Source of the DNA: Candidatus Nanoarchaeia archaeon
GTDB lineage: Archaea > Nanobdellota > Nanobdellia > Pacearchaeales > GW2011-AR1
Length of the DNA: 64,000 bases
Direction of reading: 5' to 3'
Assembly: GCA_028718805.1 (NCBI GenBank)
Contig: JAQUKY010000002.1
Location: 65,424 to 129,423, forward strand
Positions 1 through 7,625 of this stretch are shown one piece after another. Position numbers and translations under genes: made by a program. Positions within the stretch are counted from its first letter, which is position 1. Every line of letters begins with the position of its first letter. The notes below the pieces were generated by a model. It was not told where the DNA came from. It saw only the letters and a list, made by a program, of their open reading frames with translations, and did no database searches.

Positions 1-470
1 ACTTTAATATGCCACGGGTCATCTTGGCTTAAATTAACTTCCGGATTTATAAAAGTTACATCAATATTGAGTGAATTTGCTTTGTCATTTATCTTGTCTT
101 TAATGCCATCAGTACCTTCAAAAGTCGATTCAAGTAATAATCCGGAATTGTTATATTCATCTGGCGAAGTATAATCTATCCCTTTAATAGTGCCATTAAA
201 AAAAGCCTCTGAAAAAGCTGAATTTAAATTAGTTATGTATGTTCCATTTTTTATTACCTCTTCCTCAAGCACGAATATAATTCTGTATCCTGTTATGTAC
301 AATTTTCTTGGGATATCTTCTTCTAAAGAAGAAACATAGCTGTTCATTGTTTTTATTCTTTTATTAATCCCTTCTCTGTTTTGGACAAATGAATAAACAC
401 TGTAAGAAACGAGAAATAAAGATAAAAGAGCAATTGCCAGGATTGTAAAAAATATTCCCTTTTTGTTCAT
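1..470 (-). CDS. Partial membrane-anchored surface protein, runs off the left edge
   Basis: An ATG on the minus strand at 470 opens a frame that stays open to the window edge, so the C-terminus is missing. The product starts MNKKGIFFTILAIALLS, a short basic stretch followed by one hydrophobic segment, as in archaeal class III (pilin-like) signal peptides. The remainder is hydrophilic and probably extracytoplasmic. I recognise no domain. It lies 90 nt downstream of the vWA surface protein gene on the same strand, and the neighbouring pilus genes suggest a surface role. Start choice: the only ATG directly before the hydrophobic segment. Confidence 0.6.
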   Translation of the reverse strand, partial: MNKKGIFFTILAIALLSLFLVSYSVYSFVQNREGINKRIKTMNSYVSSLEEDIPRKLYITGYRIIFVLEEEVIKNGTYITNLNSAFSEAFFNGTIKGIDYTSPDEYNNSGLLLESTFEGTDGIKDKINDKANSLNIDVTFINPEVNLSQDDPWHIK

Positions 471-559
471 TTTTCTGTATTTTAATATTTTTATAATTTT
501 TTTGTTACCCCCTTTGTTTTTTGTTTATCTTATCCTATTCTCAGGTTAGTAAATGTTTT

Positions 560-3199
560 TTACCACCATTTTCTAACCTGAACCTCAGTTTCATAAGGGA
601 AAGGAATTCCTATAACCTGAGATGAGCTTATTTGGAGATTTTGTTCTGTAAATTTGATATCAAGCCTGCCATCGTTGTCTGAATCTAATTTCTTAAATAA
701 TTTATAAATGGCAGTTTGTAATGCATCAGTAGAGCCAGGACTTCCGTAACTATCATTTTTATAATAGCAAAGTTCTATGGCTCCTGCAGGGACCTCTAGG
801 TTAAGGTAAGTATCATCCTCAAACTGAACAGTCCAGTTGCATCCCTTATTATATTGTGATATCGCAGAATAAGATACCATGTTTTTTAATATAGTATAGA
901 CTATTTTGTTAAATGAAGAACCTTGGGAAGTGTTAGTAGGAGATACTCCTGTTGTTAATCTTACTGTATTATTCTGCCCAACAAGAGAATTAGGTATATT
1001 GATTGTATAAGGGTCTCCTAATTTTATATAATCGCTGCCATATCTGCTTAAATTATAAAAAATAGTATTATTTATCTCAACACTGCTTGTCCATCTTGAT
1101 CCTGAATAAGAAATTACTTTTGTTTCTACAATGCTTGAATTCGCAGGAATATTAAAACTTCCAGTATAATTATCAGAGAATTTTTGTTCTTCAGTAATAA
1201 CCAGTCCGTAAGGAGGGTTTTCTTTTGTATAATTAAATTCTATATAAGAATCAGGATAAAGCACAGTAGATTCACCTCCATCGCCTGAAACGAATTCTAT
1301 TGTTTGTTCATTATAAGCTGCCTCAAGAATATCATGTGCAACCTGCTGATAAATTTGGATTAAATTTGAAATATCAGCGAGATAATAGCTTCCATTACCG
1401 CATCTGGCAGTATCATTAAGAGTTAGCTCTGCTTGGGATCCTGGAGTTATGTCAAAGCCAATTGTATAAACTTTAATGCTGTAGTTTTTCCAGGCATTGC
1501 ATGCAGAAGCTATTGTATCTCCTGATGCATTTCCAGCACCTCCCCAGCATCTTACATTTGCTTCACCGTCACTCATTACAACAATTGACCTAAAATTATC
1601 AGGGGTAGATGTTGAGTTCAGGGCATTGATTGCCTTGTTTATCCCGCAGCAAATGCAGGTACTCCCTCCTTCATCCCAGCTGTTAACCTCATTGATGAGA
1701 GAGTTATTATCATTTGAAAGAGCATGAAAATTAGCATCTAAAGCAGATGTTGAATATGCTGCTAATCCAACTCTGTTTTGGGAATTGTTCAGTACAGAGT
1801 TTATGAATTCTTTATTTGCCTCTTTTGCATCTCCTATTTTACTTTCAAATGTTCCGCCGCAGGAAGAGCATAGCGTATTATTTTCAGTACAGCTTCTTGA
1901 ATCACAGCAGGATTGGCTTGGACTCCAACAAAAACCCCAGAACCAGGTGCCGCCGCATAGTCCGCATATAGTCTGATTGCCGTTACATTGATAAGAATTG
2001 CAGCATGCACTGCTCCCCCCATTGCAAACAGATGCCATGCTCCCAGAGATATCAGTCACAGAAAAAGCATCAACAGGCTTTGATGAGGTTGCGGTATAAG
2101 AAACATTAGCCAGCCTGAATCTTATGGGAATTGTTTTTCTGCTTAAGTCATTGTAATCCACAACAGGAGAAAGAGTTATCTGTTGGTCTGGAGTAGAGGG
2201 AGTTATTTGGTATTGGTAAATACTTTCATTTCCAATTGTTAAAAAAGCAGTATAATTGCTTTTAAAATGTAGGTAAATATTTAATTTATTTAAATCTCCT
2301 GGAACATAAAATCCATCATATAAATTGATTAACCCTTCAATTCCAGGAAAATAATATTTCACAGGCTGTTCATACTGAACTCCATCGCTATAAGTTATTT
2401 TTAAATATCCCCCTGCGATGTGTAAGTTATCTGAAGCATTTTCAGGTATGATCTTAAAAGTATTAAGGCCAGGATTAAAAAGCCCCTCACAGGCAGGATC
2501 AAAATATTTGGGCTCAAATTCAGATGCTACTGGTTGAAAACTTCCAAAGCATTGAACACCATTTATATAAATGTTAAATCGTTTATTTGCAGCAACTTCC
2601 AGTTCAACTTTTTCTAATGAACCATTATACTCAACATTTATGGTGATGTTTCCCTCTCCAACATAACCGCCAAAATAATAATATTTGCTCTGAATACTAT
2701 TTGTTAAAAATGCTCTTGCAGAATATCCTGTTGTTGCATTTCCTTCTTTTATGCCGCTTATAGTCTGCCTTTCCACAATAACATCTTTTGCATTACCAAA
2801 ACTTGTAGTATTACTTGAAGCAAGCAGTTCATTATCATACCAGATTCCTATATTCTCCCCTGTATTAATCGTTAAAAGAACCTCTTCTGCCAGAGTTCTT
2901 GCCATTTGCTTTTTATTCTCATCCACATAAAACTCTCCTATCTGTTCTAAAACAGTTTTGTTGAGATTTGTTATATTTCTGTCAGCTATCCATTGAATAA
3001 CATTAGGGCTGTCCATATCTCCGATTTTCAGGGCCGATAAAGAGCTGATAATATCTTCAGGAACATAACTTTCTTTTTCTGAATATCTGATAATTGGGTA
3101 AATAACAGAAATGGTTAATAGTATTACTCCCAAAGCTATTAATGCATCTAAGCTGAAGAATATAGCTTTTTTATTTTTGCTTCTTTTTTGTTTTATCAT
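560..3199 (-). CDS. Surface protein with vWA domain and Cys-rich insert
   Basis: About 879 residues. A basic N-terminus (KQKRSKNKK) and one hydrophobic segment (LDALIALGVILLTISVIYP) give a membrane anchor resembling pilin signals. Around residue 382 the DISGS MIDAS motif opens a von Willebrand A domain. It is interrupted directly after the MIDAS by a Cys-rich insert with many CC, CxxC and GGT repeats. A beta-rich region precedes the vWA domain. An upstream TTG at 3232 would overlap the regulator gene; the ATG at 3199 has a close GAGG and sits just before the basic stretch, so I prefer it. vWA domains on cell surfaces usually bind protein ligands, so adhesion or pilus-tip function is plausible but not shown. 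Confidence 0.8.
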   Translation of the reverse strand: MIKQKRSKNKKAIFFSLDALIALGVILLTISVIYPIIRYSEKESYVPEDIISSLSALKIGDMDSPNVIQWIADRNITNLNKTVLEQIGEFYVDENKKQMARTLAEEVLLTINTGENIGIWYDNELLASSNTTSFGNAKDVIVERQTISGIKEGNATTGYSARAFLTNSIQSKYYYFGGYVGEGNITINVEYNGSLEKVELEVAANKRFNIYINGVQCFGSFQPVASEFEPKYFDPACEGLFNPGLNTFKIIPENASDNLHIAGGYLKITYSDGVQYEQPVKYYFPGIEGLINLYDGFYVPGDLNKLNIYLHFKSNYTAFLTIGNESIYQYQITPSTPDQQITLSPVVDYNDLSRKTIPIRFRLANVSYTATSSKPVDAFSVTDISGSMASVCNGGSSACCNSYQCNGNQTICGLCGGTWFWGFCWSPSQSCCDSRSCTENNTLCSSCGGTFESKIGDAKEANKEFINSVLNNSQNRVGLAAYSTSALDANFHALSNDNNSLINEVNSWDEGGSTCICCGINKAINALNSTSTPDNFRSIVVMSDGEANVRCWGGAGNASGDTIASACNAWKNYSIKVYTIGFDITPGSQAELTLNDTARCGNGSYYLADISNLIQIYQQVAHDILEAAYNEQTIEFVSGDGGESTVLYPDSYIEFNYTKENPPYGLVITEEQKFSDNYTGSFNIPANSSIVETKVISYSGSRWTSSVEINNTIFYNLSRYGSDYIKLGDPYTINIPNSLVGQNNTVRLTTGVSPTNTSQGSSFNKIVYTILKNMVSYSAISQYNKGCNWTVQFEDDTYLNLEVPAGAIELCYYKNDSYGSPGSTDALQTAIYKLFKKLDSDNDGRLDIKFTEQNLQISSSQVIGIPFPYETEVQVRKWW

Positions 3200-3215
3200 C
3201 TTCCTCTTTTTTATT

Positions 3216-3668
3216 TTATTCAGTCTCAACAAATTCTGTTTTTATTTGTTTTAGTGAAGTTAAGGTTTTTATTTTGATTACCCCTCTTCTTGAAATAACA
3301 TTTTTTATTAGATTATAATACTCTTCTTGGTCTTTGGCTCTTACTTTCAAAATCATTTCACAGTCTCCAGTGCAAATATCTATACTTTCTATTTGTGGGT
3401 ATTTAGCTAATTCTTTAGCAATTTTTTCTGGGTTGCCATATTCATCAGGAGATAAGTTAATTAAAACAAAAGTACAAAACCCCTCATTTATCTTTTTATA
3501 ATCAAAAACTGCTTTATAAGTTCTTATTACGTTTTCTTCTTCCATTCTTTTTATATTATAATGAATTGTTGTTGCTGGTTCTTTCATTCTTTTAGCGATT
3601 CTTGCTATTTGAGGGGTACAGTATCCTTCTTTGAACAATCCTATCAGCTTAGGTTTTATATCTTTCAT
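3216..3668 (-). CDS. Lrp/AsnC family transcriptional regulator
   Basis: 150 residues, normal length for the family. The N-terminal helix-turn-helix (residues about 5-55: TPQIARIAKRMKEPATTIHY) is followed by a ligand-binding ferredoxin-like RAM domain (about 65-140, with DICTGDCEMILKVRA). Members bind DNA as dimers or octamers and commonly sense amino acids. It is divergent from the chorismate mutase/prephenate dehydrogenase pair across about 104 nt, so control of aromatic amino acid synthesis is a reasonable inference. The downstream vWA gene begins right after its stop and may be cotranscribed. Confidence 0.92.
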   Translation of the reverse strand: MKDIKPKLIGLFKEGYCTPQIARIAKRMKEPATTIHYNIKRMEEENVIRTYKAVFDYKKINEGFCTFVLINLSPDEYGNPEKIAKELAKYPQIESIDICTGDCEMILKVRAKDQEEYYNLIKNVISRRGVIKIKTLTSLKQIKTEFVETE

Positions 3669-3772
3669 TTTAAGATAAATTGCATAATATTCAATTATTT
3701 ATAAATATTTCGGTTAAAATTCGTATAATATACAACAATATATATTAGGATAGCCGTTTTAAGTATATTGTA
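3669..3772. promoter_or_regulatory. Divergent promoter region between lrp-like and aroQ genes
   Basis: This AT-rich 104-nt spacer separates divergent genes. On the minus side a TTTATAAATA-type TATA element lies about 25-35 nt from the regulator start. On the plus side TATATATTAGG lies upstream of the chorismate mutase ATG. Lrp proteins usually bind such divergent spacers, but I could not define an operator by eye. Confidence 0.45.
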
Positions 3773-4036
3773 ATGGAAAATAAAAAGATAGCACAATTGA
3801 GAATGAAAATAGACAATATAGATGAATCTCTAATGTCTTTACTAGACAAAAGAGCAGATATAGTTAAGGTTATTGGGAAGATAAAAGAAAAACAGGGTTT
3901 GCCTGTATTTAATAAATCAAGAGAAAATGAGATTCTTCTGAAATCCCAAAGATCTGGCAATACTCAATTTGTAAATTCTGTTTTTATTAAGATACTTGGG
4001 GAGTCAAGGAGGATTCAGGAGGAAAGATGGAGATAG
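3773..4036 (+). CDS. aroQ: Chorismate mutase (AroQ class)
   Basis: 87 residues, a stand-alone AroQ-type all-helical mutase converting chorismate to prephenate in the cytoplasm. The family pattern is visible: an N-terminal helix LRMKIDNIDESLMSLLDKRA with the catalytic Arg, then IVKVIGKIKEKQGLPVFNKSRENEIL. Its stop overlaps the start of the next gene by 10 nt, indicating translational coupling to prephenate dehydrogenase. Together they form the tyrosine branch from chorismate. No other shikimate gene is in the window. Confidence 0.92.
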   Translation: MENKKIAQLRMKIDNIDESLMSLLDKRADIVKVIGKIKEKQGLPVFNKSRENEILLKSQRSGNTQFVNSVFIKILGESRRIQEERWR

Positions 4037-4746
4037 GGATAATAGGATTTGGAAGTTTTGGTAGGTTAATTGCAAAACATCTTAAAACAAGGGCAAAAAT
4101 CTATGTGTCAGACATTATTAATAAAGAAAAAGAAGCAAAAGAAATCGGAGTTAGCTTTGTATCAGTAAAGCAAGCAGCTTCTAAAGAGATTGTTATACTT
4201 TCAATGCCAATGGAAAATCTCCAGGAGATATTAATTTCAATTAAAGAAATTCTGCAAAAAAATGCTCTTGTCTTAGATGTATGTTCTTTAAAGGTATTTT
4301 CATGTGAGCTCATGAAAAAAATTCTGCCAAAAGACGTGGAAATTATCGGAACTCATCCGTTATTCGGGCCTCAATCAGCACCAAATTCTATTGAAGGAAG
4401 CAAGATTGCAATAATTCCGATAAGAACTTCGAGATTAGATGAGGTTAAATCATTTTGTGAATCACTTGGGCTTAAAGTTTTTATAACAACTTCAAAGGAG
4501 CATGATAAACAAATGGCTTCATCTCAGGCATTAGTTCACTTTATTGGGCAGGCTATGGAAAATTGTGGAATAAAGAGGACTGACCTAAGTACCAGAACTT
4601 TTGATAAATTAATGGATATTGCAGAAATAATTAGGAATGACACTCCGGCTTTATTTAATAACATGCAAACAATGAATCCATTTGCAAAAGAAGTAAGAGA
4701 AAAATTTCTTGATGAATTAAATAAAATTAATGGGCTATTAGTTTGA
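4027..4746 (+). CDS. tyrA: Prephenate dehydrogenase-like protein
   Basis: 239 residues. The N-terminal Rossmann motif GIIGFGSFG binds the dinucleotide, and the signature HPLFGP with the following SIEGSKIAIIP is typical of prephenate/arogenate dehydrogenases. The C-terminal helical domain has HDKQMASSQALVHF, carrying the conserved His and Gln. The reaction is NAD(P)-dependent oxidative decarboxylation of prephenate to 4-hydroxyphenylpyruvate. It is coupled to aroQ by a 10-nt overlap. It is shorter than many bacterial TyrA proteins, but the core is present. Its stop directly abuts the convergent pilin-like gene. Confidence 0.88.
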   Translation: MEIGIIGFGSFGRLIAKHLKTRAKIYVSDIINKEKEAKEIGVSFVSVKQAASKEIVILSMPMENLQEILISIKEILQKNALVLDVCSLKVFSCELMKKILPKDVEIIGTHPLFGPQSAPNSIEGSKIAIIPIRTSRLDEVKSFCESLGLKVFITTSKEHDKQMASSQALVHFIGQAMENCGIKRTDLSTRTFDKLMDIAEIIRNDTPALFNNMQTMNPFAKEVREKFLDELNKINGLLV

Positions 4747-5256
4747 CTATTCTTCCCAAATATAAAAATATGCTGTCATGGGCTTATTTTTATAGATAGT
4801 ATACCTTGTTATTTTAATAAGATTTTTTGCATCATCATATCCGTTATTTCTGGTGACTAATGGTTTGCCAATTCCATCAATTTCTGTTCCCTCAATTGTC
4901 ATATTCTCATTTAAGAAGAAATAATAATCATAAGATATTTCAAACTTATGTTTTGTGTCATCATAACCCGCGCCCGTGGCAAGGCTATAAAAATTTTTTA
5001 ATTTTGTTTCATTGATTTTATCATCGCTTAAAATCCCTATTTTGGCAACATCCGTAGTATTCCAATTTTCTGGAGAACCTTCAGATAATATTATATTTGC
5101 TAAAATCTTTCCCTCATAGGATGATGTTTCTATATTCTCTTTTGATTCTCCTGGAGTATTTATGGAGTATATATAAAATGCAACCAATCCCATTGTGAAA
5201 ATACCTATAGCAATTATTAAATCCATTCCCCAGCCCTGTGATTTTTTGTTTATCAT
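4747..5256 (-). CDS. Pilin-like membrane-anchored protein 1
   Basis: 169 residues. MINKKSQGWGMDLIIAIGIF matches a class III signal: a short basic leader, then a hydrophobic helix (residues about 12-30). The rest is a polar ectodomain. It is last of three consecutive pilin-like genes (16 and 4 nt spacing), so it is probably a minor pilin or pilus-assembly component. Sequence conservation outside the N-terminus is low, as is usual for archaeal pilins. Confidence 0.72.
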   Translation of the reverse strand: MINKKSQGWGMDLIIAIGIFTMGLVAFYIYSINTPGESKENIETSSYEGKILANIILSEGSPENWNTTDVAKIGILSDDKINETKLKNFYSLATGAGYDDTKHKFEISYDYYFFLNENMTIEGTEIDGIGKPLVTRNNGYDDAKNLIKITRYTIYKNKPMTAYFYIWEE

Positions 5257-5271
5257 CTCTTTATTATAAAT

Positions 5272-5739
5272 TTAGTTTATGTTTAACTTAACTTCTCCAT
5301 TTTCTTTTCTTATCGTATTAATTTCAGGCTGTTTTACAACATCTCCTGTGACATTTTTTACAGGAAGGGCAATTGCATATTTGCCGTCATTAGTCCTCAG
5401 ATAAACCGCCCTTTCAGTTATATTTATTTCATATTCCTCGCCATTAATATTTTCAGGGATATTAAACTGCCTGTAATATCCATCGCTTGACTGAAAAGCA
5501 AGGTCAATCTCCTCCTGGACAGCTATAGCAACACTTTTTATAGCAAGATCCTGTCTTTCCTTAATTTTGTCAGACATGTTTCCTTCAATAACAAGAAAAA
5601 AAACAGTAAAAGAAAATAACAGAAAACCAGTTAATACAAGAAACTCAATTGCACTCTGTGAGCATTTGTATTTAGGTAACTTATTATTTATATAGGAATA
5701 CAAATGCGAATTTGATTTTAATTTTTTAATTTTTATCAT
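5272..5739 (-). CDS. Pilin-like membrane-anchored protein 2
   Basis: 155 residues. A longer than usual basic N-terminus ends in KCSQSAIEFLVLTGFLLFSF, where SAIEFL is a good match to the prepilin cleavage region with the conserved Glu at +5. A single membrane helix and a beta-rich ectodomain follow. It lies between two other pilin-like genes with tiny gaps. A start nearer the signal is possible, but no ATG lies between residue 1 and the helix. Confidence 0.72.
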   Translation of the reverse strand: MIKIKKLKSNSHLYSYINNKLPKYKCSQSAIEFLVLTGFLLFSFTVFFLVIEGNMSDKIKERQDLAIKSVAIAVQEEIDLAFQSSDGYYRQFNIPENINGEEYEINITERAVYLRTNDGKYAIALPVKNVTGDVVKQPEINTIRKENGEVKLNIN

Positions 5740-5743
5740 TTTC

Positions 5744-6175
5744 TTAACCCTTGCTTATTTCCACAGTATTTCCGCTGTCAAGAGCTTCTAACTTAATTTT
5801 TTTTATGCCGGGAGAAATTGTAAGCCAGTCAGTTCCTTCAGATATTGGCACATTGCTTGAAAAAGCTCTTCTCTCTAAACCAGATGAGGTTTGAATTGAT
5901 ATCACTAAGGAATTATCTCCAATATAAATCTCTTGGATATTCTCTGGAAGCTGGCATGTTATTGTTGCTCTTGAAGGATTGCCTGCATAGAAAACACCTT
6001 CTGCAGTAGAAATTATCTTATTAGCGCAGTTAGTCATTTGAGTTATTTTAATCCTGTCTTTTATCCCCCCGCTATAAAAAATAGCAATACCAAGAACCAT
6101 AAATATAATAAAAGTTACAAATCCCATAATGATAAGATATTCAAAACTAATTTGTGCTTTTGATTTTCTTTTCAT
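5744..6175 (-). CDS. Pilin-like membrane-anchored protein 3
   Basis: 143 residues from the ATG at 6175, which gives a canonical class III signal MKRKSKAQISFEYLIIMGFV with cleavage expected just before QISFEYL and Glu at +5. An in-frame ATG at 6235 would add 20 residues and an improbable leader. The ATG at 6175 has GAGG just upstream. One hydrophobic helix, then an ectodomain with a Cys pair. It is the first gene of a three-gene pilin-like operon and divergent from the small HTH membrane protein gene. Confidence 0.75.
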   Translation of the reverse strand: MKRKSKAQISFEYLIIMGFVTFIIFMVLGIAIFYSGGIKDRIKITQMTNCANKIISTAEGVFYAGNPSRATITCQLPENIQEIYIGDNSLVISIQTSSGLERRAFSSNVPISEGTDWLTISPGIKKIKLEALDSGNTVEISKG

Positions 6176-6343
6176 TGCCTCTTTTTTTATAATTTTATTT
6201 ATGATTACGTGCGCCTTTTCTCTTGCCAATGCCACTTTTTTCTACAAATATATAATAAACCGCATTAATAAAAGTTATTATCTTTCAAAAAAACAATAGG
6301 TTTATAAGATTTGTATTTTTATATAAGGTATAGGCTGCACAAA

Positions 6344-6838
6344 ATGTTAAAAGAGGATAGTCCTTTATTTCCTAGAATACTATTAGTAGCAATAGCCGCC
6401 TTCTTCTTAAATATAACAAATTTTGCACTCAAAATAAAATCTCTCGGCCCAGGTTTAACTGGATTTTCAGTTATTGACAAAGTTGGTGAAATGTATTCTT
6501 CTCTTCCAGCAACTTCAAAGGCATTCCTTTTTATTCAGTGGGGGGTTTTATTATTGCTTTTATTGTATGCTGCTTTTAAAGATAAAGGGATAGATGATGA
6601 TAAAAAAGAATTAAAAACAATAAGTTTAAATAAAAATTCAAAACTTTCTGAAACTGATTTGGATGTGTTATACAAATTATTAAAAGAGAAAAGTAAATTA
6701 AGAATATCAACCATTTCAAAAGTATTTAATATAAATAATGAGTTGGCGATGGAGTGGGGTAAAACCTTAGCGGAAGGAAAATTAGCAGTTATTGATTACC
6801 CGCGATTTAGCGGACCGGTGTTAAAACTTACGAAATAG
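6344..6838 (+). CDS. Two-TM protein with C-terminal winged helix
   Basis: 164 residues from the ATG at 6344; an in-frame TTG at 6311 is rejected. The first hydrophobic segment is near residues 8-28 (FPRILLVAIAAFFLNITNFA), the second near 67-85 (FLFIQWGVLLLLLLYAA). The C-terminal 65 residues form a probable winged helix (ETDLDVLYKLLKEKSKLRIS, then FNINNELAMEWGKTLAEGKL). The same domain opens the next gene, where the matching text is FNVSKELVMEWGKILEAGEL, so the two are related. Location between pilins and pilus ATPase suggests a pilus-linked adaptor; function unknown. Confidence 0.72.
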   Translation: MLKEDSPLFPRILLVAIAAFFLNITNFALKIKSLGPGLTGFSVIDKVGEMYSSLPATSKAFLFIQWGVLLLLLLYAAFKDKGIDDDKKELKTISLNKNSKLSETDLDVLYKLLKEKSKLRISTISKVFNINNELAMEWGKTLAEGKLAVIDYPRFSGPVLKLTK

Positions 6839-6900
6839 AATAGTAAGAATTATAAAAAGAGGTATAAAGGGAATATAAAACCACTAATATCAAAATTGTG

Positions 6901-6985
6901 AAGTTAAGGAGTGGATGAGAAGAGTAAGCTTATCAACTCATCTGCAAAGCTTAAATAACTTTTAAAATTAGTAAAAAAGTAAGAA
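6901..6985 (+). promoter_or_regulatory. Recurrent leader motif, copy 1 (upstream of 7017 gene)
   Basis: This copy can form a 7-bp hairpin: TAAGCTT (6925-6931) pairs with AAGCTTA (6947-6953) around a loop containing CTCATCTGCA. The loop text CTCATCT[GT]CAAAG recurs upstream of korA, the mazG-like gene and dtdA. It lies in sense, 32-110 nt before the ATG at 7017. Function unknown; a 5'-UTR element is inferred. Confidence 0.45.
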
Positions 6986-7016
6986 TAAAAACTAAAAAAG
7001 AGGCAAATTAACAAAT

Positions 7017-7472
7017 ATGGAAGGAGAATCAAGTACATCTTTAGATGCCCTTTACGATATTTTACGAGAAAAAAAAATAATGAGAGTAGAGGATATAGCA
7101 GCACATTTTAATGTAAGCAAAGAACTTGTAATGGAATGGGGGAAGATATTAGAGGCAGGAGAGCTGGCGACAATAAACAATCCAAGAATAGGAAAACCCA
7201 CAATTAAAATTGCCGGATACTCTGGAGAAGAATCAAAGCAGGAACAGAAAAAAGAGTTGTCCGAAGCCGATAAAATCAAGAAAGAATTAGAAAACAAAGA
7301 AAATTTAGCAGGAATGAATAAGATAGTAAAAAATAGAAATCAGGGAAAAATAAATGAGGCAAAGAAAATAATTTCAGAGTCAAGAAAAAGGGGCTATGAT
7401 AACGAATTCATTAAGAATATGTTTTCAGAAAAAGGATGGCCTCCTAAATTGATTGAGGAGTTATTAAGCTAA
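7017..7472 (+). CDS. Winged-helix protein with C-terminal helical tail
   Basis: 151 residues. N-terminal winged helix (residues 8-65: LDALYDILREKKIMRVEDIA, FNVSKELVMEWGK) paralogous to the C-terminal domain of the 6344 protein. A charged linker follows, then a C-terminal helical domain (AKKIISESRKRGYDNEFIKN, then GWPPKLIEELL) that resembles small SAP/UBA-like helical repeats. No membrane segment. The 5' leader carries the recurrent motif. Its place just before the pilus ATPase suggests a regulator or adaptor of the pilus system, but this is inference. Confidence 0.7.
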   Translation: MEGESSTSLDALYDILREKKIMRVEDIAAHFNVSKELVMEWGKILEAGELATINNPRIGKPTIKIAGYSGEESKQEQKKELSEADKIKKELENKENLAGMNKIVKNRNQGKINEAKKIISESRKRGYDNEFIKNMFSEKGWPPKLIEELLS

Positions 7473-7529
7473 AAGATAAATAGTGAAAAACTGTATTGAT
7501 AGTAAACAAATACGAAATAAGTTATGCAT

Positions 7530-7617
7530 AAGAAAAGTAAGTTATGAAAAATATCATCAAGCTTAATCAATCCATCTGGAAAGCTTAAAATCGTTTAATA
7601 GATTACCAATAAATAAG
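7530..7617 (+). promoter_or_regulatory. Recurrent leader motif, copy 2 (upstream of pilus ATPase)
   Basis: AAGCTT at 7559-7564 and again at 7581-7586 can pair. The downstream block AATCGTTTAATAGATTACC and ATAAATAA is nearly identical to the leader of the smc gene (53912-53949). The upstream GTTATGAA at 7540-7547 is also shared. It ends 8 nt before the ATG at 7626, in sense. Confidence 0.5.
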
Positions 7618-7625
7618 AGTTGAAA

